Part shown: in pieces, positions 7,004 through 14,322 of the stretch | How the letters are laid out: each line of letters opens with the position of its first letter | Numbering within the stretch: the first letter of the stretch is position 1 | From: Bryobacterales bacterium | Lineage (GTDB): Bacteria > Acidobacteriota > Terriglobia > Bryobacterales > Bryobacteraceae | Direction: 5' to 3' | DNA: 32,897 nt | NCBI GenBank assembly: GCA_003162425.1 | Contig: PMOK01000043.1 | Location: 13,938-46,834, forward strand | The notes under the pieces: model-generated | The model's database searches: none | Told to the model about the DNA's origin: nothing | What the model saw: only the letters and a program-made list of their open reading frames with translations | Position numbers and translations under genes: made by a program

Positions 7004-7813
7004 ATGCACCGTCTCTCACTAGCACTCTTCCTCGGTTTCGCGCTAACGGTCTCCGCTCCGTCTCAGACCAAAAAGAAAAAAGTCCTCGCTATCGGCGAAG
7101 TCAAAGGCTTCCAGCACGATTCCGTTTCGCACGCCCTGGCTACCATCGAGCGTCTAGGCCAGGAATCCGGCGTCTACGACACCTACATTCGCACCGACGC
7201 CCAGCTTCTGACCAAACAAAAACTCGAAGCCGGCAACGCCAAGAACCTGAACTATTTCGACGCGGTGATTTTCTACACCACCGGCGAACTGGACATAGAC
7301 GATCAGCAGAAGAAGGATCTGCTTTCATTCGTCCACGACGACGGCAAAGGATTCATCGGCATACATAGCGCCATCGACACGTTCTATAAATGGCCCGAAT
7401 ACGGCGAGATGATCGGCGGTTACTTCAACCAGCATCCCTGGGGAGTCTTCGACGCACCCCTGGTGGTCCAAGATCCAAAATTTCCAGGCATGCAGCTCTT
7501 CCCGCCAACTTTCACGTTTAAGGACGAAATCTACCAGGTGAAAAACTTCAACCCCGACGTGACCCACGTGATCATCCGGATGGACCCGAGCAAACTCGAC
7601 CTCAGCAATCCACGAGTCTCCGACGAGCGCCGGGCGGACAAGAACTACCCGGTGTCCTGGGCCAAGATGTACGGCAAGGGCCGCGTCTACTATTCCACGC
7701 TAGGCCATCGCGAAGAAAGCTGGGATCGCAAAGACGTCCAGACCATGTATTTCGAAGCCATCAAATGGGCCCTGGGCCTGACGAACGCAGACATGACGCC
7801 AAATCCCAAATAA
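7004..7813 (+). CDS. ThuA-like domain protein, exported
   Basis: The 269-residue protein starts with a signal peptide (MHRLSLALFLGFALTVSAPS), followed by the ThuA/trehalose-utilisation fold (PF06283, a class I glutamine-amidotransferase-like flavodoxin fold): VLAIGEVKGFQHDSVSHALA at the first strand and nucleotide-loop position, DAVIFYTTGELD, the strong family segment GFIGIHSAIDTFYKWPEYGE then MIGGYFNQHPW, and a C-terminal YPVSWAKMYGKGRVYYSTLG. Secreted ThuA proteins in acidobacteria and planctomycetes are tied to sugar turnover, but the enzymatic reaction is not established. The ATG at 7004 follows the hairpin without a strong Shine-Dalgarno. The gene is convergent with rlmN, with only 38 bp between stops. 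Confidence 0.85.
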   Translation: MHRLSLALFLGFALTVSAPSQTKKKKVLAIGEVKGFQHDSVSHALATIERLGQESGVYDTYIRTDAQLLTKQKLEAGNAKNLNYFDAVIFYTTGELDIDDQQKKDLLSFVHDDGKGFIGIHSAIDTFYKWPEYGEMIGGYFNQHPWGVFDAPLVVQDPKFPGMQLFPPTFTFKDEIYQVKNFNPDVTHVIIRMDPSKLDLSNPRVSDERRADKNYPVSWAKMYGKGRVYYSTLGHREESWDRKDVQTMYFEAIKWALGLTNADMTPNPK

Positions 7814-7851
7814 AAGAAGACGGCGCGAAGCGCAATCCTTCTTCCTAGACT

Positions 7852-8895
7852 TCATGAATTCTTGAATTCTGAATTCTCCACTCTTCTCAACTGTCCGCAA
7901 GCCGCAAAAATATCCCGCCCCCTCGGCTTTCGTACAAAGCACGCCATCGAACGACGCACGATCGATTGAAACGCGTCCACCCTCGCCGCATCCGGCGTCT
8001 CAAACGCAATCCCCGGCCCCGGATTCAGCGCGATCAGGTTCACTTTCGCGTTCAAATGCGCCAGCAGTTTCACCACCCGCCGCGCGTCTGCATCCGTATC
8101 GTTCACGCCCTTCAGCAACACATATTCGAAGGTCAGCTTTTCCCATTTCCGCAGCGGATACGCTTTGCATGCCGCCAGCAGATCCTTCAGAGAATACTTC
8201 CGCGTGATCGGCATCAGCTCGCGGCGCTGTTCTTCCGTGGACGCATTCAGCGAGATCGCGAGCTTCGGCCTGATCGGCTCGCGCCCCAGTTCCACGATCT
8301 TCGGAACGATGCCCGCCGTCGATAAAGTAATCCTTCGCGGCGACAATCCGATCCCGTGCGGATCCGCCAGCAACCGAGTGGCTTTGATCACGTTGGGCAA
8401 GTTCAGCAGCGGCTCGCCCATGCCCATCATCACGATGTTCAACCGGTCGCTCCCGGTTGAGAGCTGATGCGTTTGCATCACAAACAGCACCTGCCCCACA
8501 ATTTCTCCCGCCGTCAGGTTGCGCTCCAATCCCATCAAAGCGGTGAGGCAGAACTGGCAGTTTACCGGACACCCCACCTGGCTCGATATGCAAATTGTGT
8601 CGCGCCCCTCCTCCGGCATCAGCACCGTTTCTATGGTTTTCTGGTCTTCGAGCGCCAGCAGGTAGCGGCGGGTGCCGTCCACGGATTTATACTCCGCGGC
8701 AACCTTTGGAAGGCCCAGGGGTAACTTAGAAGCCAATTCGTTTCTTAGAGATACGGGTAGGGCCGTGATCTGCACCAGGTCCAACACCCTCTGCCGGTAC
8801 ACCGCCTCGTAAATCTGGCGGGCGCGAAAGGCCGGTTGGCCCTCCAGGACCTGTTGTAGGTCCCCAACTTCAAGCCCTACAATAGTTTGCGCCAC
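7852..8895 (-). CDS. rlmN: Dual-specificity 23S rRNA/tRNA adenine-C2 methyltransferase
   Basis: The 347-residue radical-SAM enzyme is predicted to methylate C2 of A2503 in 23S rRNA and A37 in some tRNAs. It has the 4Fe-4S motif CPVNCQFC (Cys109, Cys113, Cys116), GMGEPLLN, the SLNAS segment, and the C-terminal methyl-carrying Cys333 in FAACGQLR; the mobile Cys109-Cys333 layout is that of RlmN/Cfr. It lacks features that would mark it as Cfr, and a core-genome context favours RlmN. The start is GTG at 8895. It is divergent from the M16 peptidase, with 40 bp between start codons. The last residues, [10 protein letters not shown], are encoded by a short tandem GAATTC-rich repeat and extend beyond the conserved end. 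Confidence 0.95.
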   Translation of the reverse strand: MAQTIVGLEVGDLQQVLEGQPAFRARQIYEAVYRQRVLDLVQITALPVSLRNELASKLPLGLPKVAAEYKSVDGTRRYLLALEDQKTIETVLMPEEGRDTICISSQVGCPVNCQFCLTALMGLERNLTAGEIVGQVLFVMQTHQLSTGSDRLNIVMMGMGEPLLNLPNVIKATRLLADPHGIGLSPRRITLSTAGIVPKIVELGREPIRPKLAISLNASTEEQRRELMPITRKYSLKDLLAACKAYPLRKWEKLTFEYVLLKGVNDTDADARRVVKLLAHLNAKVNLIALNPGPGIAFETPDAARVDAFQSIVRRSMACFVRKPRGRDIFAACGQLRRVENSEFKNS

Positions 8896-8935
8896 TTTTT
8901 CAGTATATCACCGCTACCTTCCGAACCGCGATAAA

Positions 8936-10243
8936 ATGGAGTTAGTGGAACTGCTAACTGAAACGGTATCCGACAAGGTCCGCGACATCGAGACTACAAC
9001 TCTTCCGAACGGAGTTCGGGTGATCACCGAGCACATGGCGCATGTCCGGTCCGTTTCGATGGGTGTGTGGATCGGAACCGGCTCGCGCTCGGAAACCCCC
9101 GATGAAAACGGGATTTCGCATTTCATCGAGCATATGGTTTTCAAGGGAACCTCCAAGCGCTCGGCCGAGGATATCGCCCGCTCGGTGGATTCCATCGGTG
9201 GCGGCCTGGACGCATTTACTGCCAAAGAAATGGTGAGCTACAACACCAAGGTCCTGGACGAGCACTTGCCGTTGGCTTTCGATGTCCTGGCCGACATGGT
9301 TCTGAATCCGTTGTTTCGCGACGAGGATATTGAGAAGGAAAAGGGTGTCATCCTCGAGGAGCTGAAGATGGAGGTGGACAATCCCGAGTACCTTCTGCAC
9401 GAAATTTTCTCGAGCAATTTTTATAAAGACCACCCCATCGGCAAGCCAATTCTAGGCACCAAAGATACGGTGAAGAAGTTCGACCGCGAGATGATCCATC
9501 ATTACTATCGCCGCTATTACTCGCCCAAGAACATCCTGATCACCGCCGCCGGGAATCTCAAGCATGAGAGCCTGGTGGAGCTGACGCGCCAGCACTTTGA
9601 GGATTTGCGCGTGCACGGCTCGCTTTCCCCGGACCCTCCGCCCGTTCCGCACGCCCGTTTGGTGTTTCGCAATAAGGCCTCTCTCGAACAAACCCATATG
9701 TACATGGGCGTGCCGGCCTATCCGCTTCCGCACCAGCTGCGCTTCGCGTGTTATGCGCTGAATACATTGCTGGGCGGGGGCATGAGCTCGCGGCTGTTCC
9801 AGAATATTCGCGAGAAGCTGGGCTTGGCATACGCAGTTTACTCGGAGCTCAGCATGTATCGCGACACCGGATGCATGGCCATCTATGCGGGAACATCCAC
9901 GGAATCGGCAGCCAAGGTAATCGAGTTGATTGTGGCCGAGTTCCGCGAACTGAAGGAAAATCCGGTACCAGCGGAAGAATTGCGGCGCGCCAAGGATCAC
10001 TTGAAAGGTTCTTTCATGTTGGGCCTGGAGTCCACTTCCAGCCGCATGGGCAATCTGGCCAGGCAGGAAATGTACTTCAAGCGCTTTTTCACGCTGGATG
10101 AGATGATCAAGAGCATCGAAGAAGTCACCGCGGAACAGGTGCAGCAAATTGCTCGCGAGTTCTTCGACCCCAAGAACATCACCCTAGCCATGCTCGGCAA
10201 TCTAGGCGACTTCAAGATCAAGCGCGAGGATCTGGCCTGTTGA
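8936..10243 (+). CDS. M16-family zinc metallopeptidase (YmxG/processing-peptidase-like)
   Basis: The 435-residue protein has one catalytic and one structural M16 half. The inverted zinc motif HFIEH gives His62, Glu65 and His66; the distal ligand is Glu142 in GVILEELKM, matching the HxxEH-x76-E spacing. The C-terminal half contains the GLAYAVYSEL loop with the R/Y-type substrate residues and LLGGGMSSRLFQNIREKLG. There is no signal peptide, so it is cytoplasmic like Bacillus YmxG/MlpA. The start ATG at 8936 lacks a clear Shine-Dalgarno. Its stop overlaps the TTG start of the next gene, which makes it the first gene of a four-gene operon with the TPM, nucleotidyltransferase-like and LemA proteins. 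The native substrate is unknown. Confidence 0.92.
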   Translation: MELVELLTETVSDKVRDIETTTLPNGVRVITEHMAHVRSVSMGVWIGTGSRSETPDENGISHFIEHMVFKGTSKRSAEDIARSVDSIGGGLDAFTAKEMVSYNTKVLDEHLPLAFDVLADMVLNPLFRDEDIEKEKGVILEELKMEVDNPEYLLHEIFSSNFYKDHPIGKPILGTKDTVKKFDREMIHHYYRRYYSPKNILITAAGNLKHESLVELTRQHFEDLRVHGSLSPDPPPVPHARLVFRNKASLEQTHMYMGVPAYPLPHQLRFACYALNTLLGGGMSSRLFQNIREKLGLAYAVYSELSMYRDTGCMAIYAGTSTESAAKVIELIVAEFRELKENPVPAEELRRAKDHLKGSFMLGLESTSSRMGNLARQEMYFKRFFTLDEMIKSIEEVTAEQVQQIAREFFDPKNITLAMLGNLGDFKIKREDLAC

Positions 10244-11037
10244 GATGTGCAGCCCTGCGTCCCCGTAGGACAAGCCTCTGGCTTGTCCTCTTGCTTTTAT
10301 CGACCTCCCTCCTAGCCCTAGATCTCAATTCCCTCAAACCCCAAGGCTACATCAACGATTTCGCGCACGTCCTCACCCCGCAATCGCACCAACAGCTTGA
10401 AGCGTATTGCGGCCAGGTGGAGCAGGTCACGGGCGTTCAGATGGCCGTCGTCACCATCGATTCGCTCGACGGCCAACCGGTGGAAGACGTCGCCAATGCA
10501 CTCTACCGAAAGTGGGGCATCGGCAAAAAGGGCAAGAATGAAGGCATTTTGCTTCTCATCGCCATCAAGGATCACAAAGACCGCCTCGAAGTGGGATATG
10601 GATTGGAGCCGATTCTCCCGGATGGTTTCGAGGGCGGCGTTCTAAGGCAAGCCCGTCCACTTTTGCGGCAGGGCGCATACGGACAGGCCCTGTTCGCCGC
10701 CGTCGGCGAGATGGGATCTCGAATTGCCGCGGCCAAAGGCGTTTCGCTCGATTCCTCCCCGCGCCCGCGCCGGCCCGCGTCTTCCAACCGGACGTCTATT
10801 CCGTTTGTCGCCATCGCCATCGTGGTTGTGATTCTGTTGTCTTTGCTGAGCCGTGGTGGCCGAGGCGGTGGTGGAGGCTTCCTGATAGGTATGATACTCG
10901 GTAACCTATTGGGTGGCGGCGGACGCGGCGGCTGGGGCGGAGGTGGAGGATTTGGTGGCGGCGGCGGTGGTGGCGGAGGATTTGGCGGATTCGGAGGCGG
11001 CGACTCGGGTGGTGGCGGAGCTTCCGGCGACTGGTAA
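10240..11037 (+). CDS. TPM-domain membrane protein with glycine-rich tail
   Basis: This 265-residue protein has a signal peptide (LWLVLLLLSTSLLA), a TPM domain (about 33-165: GYINDFAHVLTPQSHQQLEA, then EVGYGLEPILPDGFEGGVLR), a single transmembrane span (IPFVAIAIVVVILLSLL, about 187-203) and a strongly Gly-rich C-terminus ending GASGDW. This is the YgcG/TPM_phosphatase architecture. TPM proteins are linked to photosystem II repair in plants; in bacteria they are often paired with LemA, as here, in envelope functions not yet defined. The start is TTG at 10240, overlapping the upstream stop (TTGA), which supports translational coupling. The hydrophobic core of the signal peptide is encoded by a family 1 palindrome (10264-10290). 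Confidence 0.88.
   Translation: MRCAALRPRRTSLWLVLLLLSTSLLALDLNSLKPQGYINDFAHVLTPQSHQQLEAYCGQVEQVTGVQMAVVTIDSLDGQPVEDVANALYRKWGIGKKGKNEGILLLIAIKDHKDRLEVGYGLEPILPDGFEGGVLRQARPLLRQGAYGQALFAAVGEMGSRIAAAKGVSLDSSPRPRRPASSNRTSIPFVAIAIVVVILLSLLSRGGRGGGGGFLIGMILGNLLGGGGRGGWGGGGGFGGGGGGGGGFGGFGGGDSGGGGASGDW
10264..10290 (+). repeat. Dispersed palindrome, family 1, inside a signal-peptide coding region
   Basis: Arms GGACAAGCC (10268-10276) and GGCTTGTCC (10280-10288) flank TCT. In the TPM gene's frame it encodes RRTSLWLVL, the end of the n-region and the start of the hydrophobic core. The same unit occurs at 12423-12442 between genes. Confidence 0.75.
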
Positions 11038-11055
11038 ACACCCGGCTGGTAAACA

Positions 11056-11760
11056 ATGGAACAGAAGCTTCAAGACTTAGTCGATCGTCTGCAAAAGGCC
11101 CACCAGGAGCGCTTGGTGTCCGTCATCCTTTATGGCTCGGCCGCTTCCGGCGATCACCATGGAGAATTCTCGGATCTGAACGTCCTGTGTGTTCTTACTC
11201 GCGTCACTCCCGCTGAACTGGGCGCCTCGGAGCCCGTTTTCAAATGGTGGCGCGATGGCAATCCGACGCCCCTGCTGCTGAGCGAAGAGGAAGTTCGAAC
11301 TTCTACTGACTGCTTTCCCATCGAGTTCCACGATATGCAGGAGCGCCGGCGGGTTTTGTTCGGCAAAGATGTGATCGAGAAGCTGGAGATTGACAAAACG
11401 TTCTATCGCGCGCAAGTGGAACACGATCTGCGCGCAAAGCTGCTGCGGCTGCGCCAGAAGGCGGCCGGCATGCTGGGCGACCAGAAGGACCTGTTGCGGT
11501 TGATGATCGAATCAGCCTCCACTTTTCTAGTGCTTTCCCGCCACGCGCTGCTGCTCTCGGGAATCGCAACCGGTTGGCAAAAACGCGAGGTCGCGAAGAA
11601 TCTGGCCGGCATCCATGTGGATGCTTCGCCGTTTGATACGTTGCTCGACCTGCGCGAGCGCAAGAAGAAACCCGGCGACGTGGATGTGGAATCGTTATTT
11701 GCGAGTTATCTGAAACAGATTGAGGCGGTGGTGGCGCACGTGGACCGCCTCGAGAAATGA
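11056..11760 (+). CDS. Nucleotidyltransferase-fold protein with altered catalytic motif
   Basis: This is a 234-residue protein. The N-terminal third has the NTP_transf_2 (Pol-beta) layout: VSVILYGSAASGDHHGEFSD followed by LNVLCVL, i.e. a GSxxxG helix-turn and the D-x-D strand, but the second Asp of the pair is Asn (SDLN). A further acidic position is in PIEFHDM. The remainder is helical (FYRAQVEHDLRAKLLRLRQK and the SASTFLVLSRHALLLSG helix), like HEPN/KNTase C-terminal parts. Loss of one metal-binding Asp makes classical nucleotidyl transfer doubtful; it may be a binding or regulatory protein. It lies 18 bp after the TPM gene and 7 bp before LemA in the same operon, so a role linked to the TPM/LemA envelope system is likely. 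Confidence 0.75.
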   Translation: MEQKLQDLVDRLQKAHQERLVSVILYGSAASGDHHGEFSDLNVLCVLTRVTPAELGASEPVFKWWRDGNPTPLLLSEEEVRTSTDCFPIEFHDMQERRRVLFGKDVIEKLEIDKTFYRAQVEHDLRAKLLRLRQKAAGMLGDQKDLLRLMIESASTFLVLSRHALLLSGIATGWQKREVAKNLAGIHVDASPFDTLLDLRERKKKPGDVDVESLFASYLKQIEAVVAHVDRLEK

Positions 11761-11767
11761 GGGAGAA

Positions 11768-12334
11768 ATGAAGATAGCGCTGGTGGTAGTGGGCGTTGTG
11801 GTCTTGATCGCCTTGATGGGGTTCGGCTGGCTCATGGGCGAGAAAAATAGCCTGGTGACCGAGCGCGAGTCGGTGACCGCCGCTTGGTCGCAAGTGGACG
11901 TCGCTCTGCAGCGCCGCGCCGACCTTATTCCGAATCTGGTGGAAACCGTGAAAGGCTTCGCCAAGCAGGAACAGGCCGTGATTAAAGAAGTCACCGATGC
12001 TCGCGCGGCTTTGGGCGGCGCGCGCAATCCGCAAGAGAAGATTCAAGCGAATTCCCAACTGGATGGCGCATTGAGTAGGCTGCTAGTGGTAGTGGAGAAC
12101 TATCCGCAGCTAAAATCAAACGAGAACTTCCTGCGCCTTCAGGATGAACTGGCCGGCACCGAAAATCGGATAGCCATCGAGCGCCGCAAATACAACGAGA
12201 CGGTGCAGCGGTACAACACCGATATCGAGCTGTTCCCCAAGAGCATCGCCGCCAGCATGTTCGGTTTCCAACGAAACGACGCCTATTTCAAAACCGAGCC
12301 CGGCGCCCGCAGCGTCCCCAAAGTCGCGTTCTAA
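11768..12334 (+). CDS. LemA-family protein
   Basis: The 188-residue protein has an N-terminal membrane anchor (IALVVVGVVVLIALMGFGWL, about 3-22) and a long helical LemA domain with the family segments WSQVDVALQRRADLIPNLVE and FAKQEQAVIKEVTDARAALG, ending in LFPKSIAASMFGFQRNDAYF. The start at 11768 has GAGGGAG immediately upstream and lies 7 bp after the previous stop; an earlier in-frame start would bury the membrane anchor. It is the last gene of the M16-TPM-nucleotidyltransferase operon. LemA proteins are inner-membrane proteins with a cytoplasmic or periplasmic four-helix bundle and no firm biochemical role; pairing with TPM proteins is frequent. Confidence 0.92.
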   Translation: MKIALVVVGVVVLIALMGFGWLMGEKNSLVTERESVTAAWSQVDVALQRRADLIPNLVETVKGFAKQEQAVIKEVTDARAALGGARNPQEKIQANSQLDGALSRLLVVVENYPQLKSNENFLRLQDELAGTENRIAIERRKYNETVQRYNTDIELFPKSIAASMFGFQRNDAYFKTEPGARSVPKVAF

Positions 12335-12349
12335 CAAATTGAACCCATC

Positions 12350-12443
12350 GTGGCGCACGCAATCTTGCGTGCTGGAATTTGGACATTGAAGCGCCCGGCA
12401 AGTCGGAGACTTGCCCTACGTAGGACAAGCCTCTGGCTTGTCA
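12350..12443 (+). repeat. Cluster of three dispersed palindromes after lemA
   Basis: Unit 1: GCACGCAA-TC-TTGCGTGC (12355-12372). Unit 2: GGCAAGTC-GGA-GACTTGCC (12397-12415). Unit 3: GGACAAGCC-TCT-GGCTTGTC (12423-12442). Units 2 and 3 are head to head across CCTACGTAGG. The cluster lies between convergent lemA and the AbrB-type gene and may help terminate both transcripts, though no T-runs are present. No gene is supported from 12335 to 12520. Confidence 0.7.
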
Positions 12444-12520
12444 AGCAAGGCATCATATTCGGGAGGTATCGCTGGCCAACCGGCGCTGCCACTCATGATC
12501 CCGATTGAAGAAGTCCCTGA

Positions 12521-12778
12521 TCAGCATAAATCGCCGAGACGTTTCTCGCGCTCGCGATCGAGGAGATCAGTGATGGAAGCATCCGTCGCCTCTCCCTGAT
12601 TAACCCAAATGCCATATTCCTTCTTGAGCGGTGCTTGGAGTCGAACAGGCTGTAGCGTGACGCACTCACCGTCGCTTCGCAACGCAAGACTATCCCCGAA
12701 ACCGAGCCGTAACCGCTCTCGCACCAGTTTGGGAATAACTATCCGGCCGGCTTTATCGGGGGTAACTTTGGTGATCAT
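12521..12778 (-). CDS. AbrB/MazE/SpoVT-family DNA-binding protein
   Basis: This 85-residue protein starts MITKVTPDKAGRIVIPKLVR, the swapped-hairpin AbrB DNA-binding domain ('K.GRIVIPK.VRERLRL..GD'), followed by a short charged tail (ATDASITDLLDREREKRLGD). It is the size of VapB/MazE-type antitoxins, which autoregulate their own operon. The start ATG at 12778 leads directly into the conserved fold. No PIN or MazF toxin follows: the sequence after the stop runs into the palindrome cluster within 80 bp, apart from a 24-codon frame whose ATG overlaps the stop. It could be an orphan antitoxin or a solitary regulator. Confidence 0.85.
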   Translation of the reverse strand: MITKVTPDKAGRIVIPKLVRERLRLGFGDSLALRSDGECVTLQPVRLQAPLKKEYGIWVNQGEATDASITDLLDREREKRLGDLC

Positions 12779-12797
12779 ATGGAGAACCCTATAACCA

Positions 12798-14288
12798 TCA
12801 CACAACGCCCGGCCGACGATGCCCCGCTCGCGTGGCTTGCTCAAACGCATACGCAAGTTGCAGCACACTAAATTCATCCCGATGGCGTCCGACGATTTGC
12901 AAACCCACCGGCAAACCTTCCGGCGTGTAGCCGCACGGCACGGAAATCGACGGCGTCTCCAGGATCGAAATCAACCAGCAGCATTTCATCCACTCCGTGT
13001 ATGTTTTCATCCGCACGCCTTCGATCTCAGTGACGTAAGGTTGATTCACATCAAACGGAGGCACCTGCGTGCTGGGCGCGATGAAATACTCGTACTTCTC
13101 CTGAAAAATCCGCATGTGGTCCCAGGCCTGGCTGTGTAAGGTTTCGGCATGGGCGATGTCGGCGCCGCTAAGCTTCAAGCCGCGTTCCACTTCCCAGATG
13201 ATGGTGTCCTTCACTTGATCCCGAAGGCTCTTCACCAGTGGCGCGTAGGCCGACGCGTAGCCCCAAGCACGCAGCGTATCGTAAGCTTCCTCTGCGCCCG
13301 CCCAATCGGGCTCGGCCTCTTCCACAATGCATCCGAGGTTTTCAAACACCTTGCGCTGTGCGTCCACCGCGGTTCGAATTCTGGAGTCGAAGGGAAGGCC
13401 TCCCATGTCCTTGAACCAGGCCACACGCACTCCTTTAAAGTTGCGCTCCAGGTTTCCCGCAAAGCGAGATCCAGGCTCGGTGATGGAAATGGGACAGCGT
13501 GGATCCGGCCCAGCCATCACGCTCAGCAACAGCGCGGCATCGGCCACAGTTCTTGCTAGCGGTCCAGCCACGCCCAAAGTTGCCCAGGCATTTCCGACCG
13601 CTGAATGCGGAACGCGCCCCGGCGCCGTCCGGAAACCAATCACGCTGCAGAACGCGGCCGGGTTTCGCAATGACCCTCCGCTGTCGCTGCCATCCGCGAT
13701 CGGAACCATGCCGCACGCCAGGCTCACCGCCGCTCCGCCACTGCTTCCGCCGCAGGTCTTCGTGAGATCGTAGGAATTTTTGGTCGCGCCGAAAACCTGG
13801 TTGAAGGTCTGAGAACCCGCACCGAACTCAGGCGTGTTGGTTTTGCCCACCGTGATCGCACCCGCGCGCTTAATGCGCTCCACCAGGATGGCATCCTGTG
13901 TTGGCACGTTGTCCTTGAATACCGGCGAGCCGAAAGTAGTACGGATGCCCGCCGTTTCCACCAGATCTTTGTGCGCCACCGGTAATCCGTGCAGAGGCCC
14001 GAGCGTTGCTCCGCGAGCTTGCGCATCATCTGCCTTCCGGGCATTCTCTCGCGCCTGATCCGCCACCAGCGTGACGATGGCATTCACTTTCGGATTCACT
14101 CGATCGATCTGTTTCAAGTGCGCGTCCATAACTTCGCGCGCGCTCAGTTTTTTGCGCCGGATCAGCGCGGCCATTTCGACCGCCGTAAGAAAGCAAATGT
14201 CAGGCGCTTCCGCAGCGAGCAACGGCGTCGCCGCGGCTGCCCCCAGAATTTGGCCAGCTTGGCGGCCCGTGATGGGTTGATCGGCCAT
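12798..14288 (-). CDS. Amidase (amidase-signature family)
   Basis: The 496-residue hydrolase of the GatA/FAAH amidase-signature family has the full Ser-cisSer-Lys triad: Lys107 (VAHKD), the cis-Ser at 182/183 (CGGSSGGAA) and the nucleophile Ser206 (GSDSGGSLRNP). Family segments LGPLHGLPVAHKDLVETAGI and GKTNTPEFGAGSQT are present, as is the C-terminal SVPCGYTPEGLPVGLQIVG. The N-terminus (ADQPITGRQAGQILGAAAAT) has a short Ala-rich stretch that could be a poor export signal. The start at 14288 is the last ATG before the conserved part; a longer frame upstream is the shadow of the divergent gene. It hydrolyses an amide, possibly an aryl or fatty amide. GatA is unlikely because the context lacks gatB/gatC and the substrate loop differs. 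Confidence 0.9.
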   Translation of the reverse strand: MADQPITGRQAGQILGAAAATPLLAAEAPDICFLTAVEMAALIRRKKLSAREVMDAHLKQIDRVNPKVNAIVTLVADQARENARKADDAQARGATLGPLHGLPVAHKDLVETAGIRTTFGSPVFKDNVPTQDAILVERIKRAGAITVGKTNTPEFGAGSQTFNQVFGATKNSYDLTKTCGGSSGGAAVSLACGMVPIADGSDSGGSLRNPAAFCSVIGFRTAPGRVPHSAVGNAWATLGVAGPLARTVADAALLLSVMAGPDPRCPISITEPGSRFAGNLERNFKGVRVAWFKDMGGLPFDSRIRTAVDAQRKVFENLGCIVEEAEPDWAGAEEAYDTLRAWGYASAYAPLVKSLRDQVKDTIIWEVERGLKLSGADIAHAETLHSQAWDHMRIFQEKYEYFIAPSTQVPPFDVNQPYVTEIEGVRMKTYTEWMKCCWLISILETPSISVPCGYTPEGLPVGLQIVGRHRDEFSVLQLAYAFEQATRAGHRRPGVV

Positions 14289-14322
14289 GCCGGATTCTAG
14301 CACGTGATATACCTCATTACAG

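Noticed and set aside
7852-8895. Cfr antibiotic-resistance methyltransferase
   Set aside because: The radical-SAM motif is shared, but the chromosomal core context and the RlmN-like sequence favour the housekeeping enzyme.
12453-12527. A 24-codon toxin gene after the AbrB-type gene
   Set aside because: Too short for any known toxin and without a recognisable PIN or MazF motif; kept only as a possible remnant.
12798-14288. GatA subunit of the tRNA amidotransferase
   Set aside because: The triad is shared by the whole amidase-signature family; there is no gatB or gatC neighbour, and the N-terminus and C-terminal substrate region are unlike GatA.
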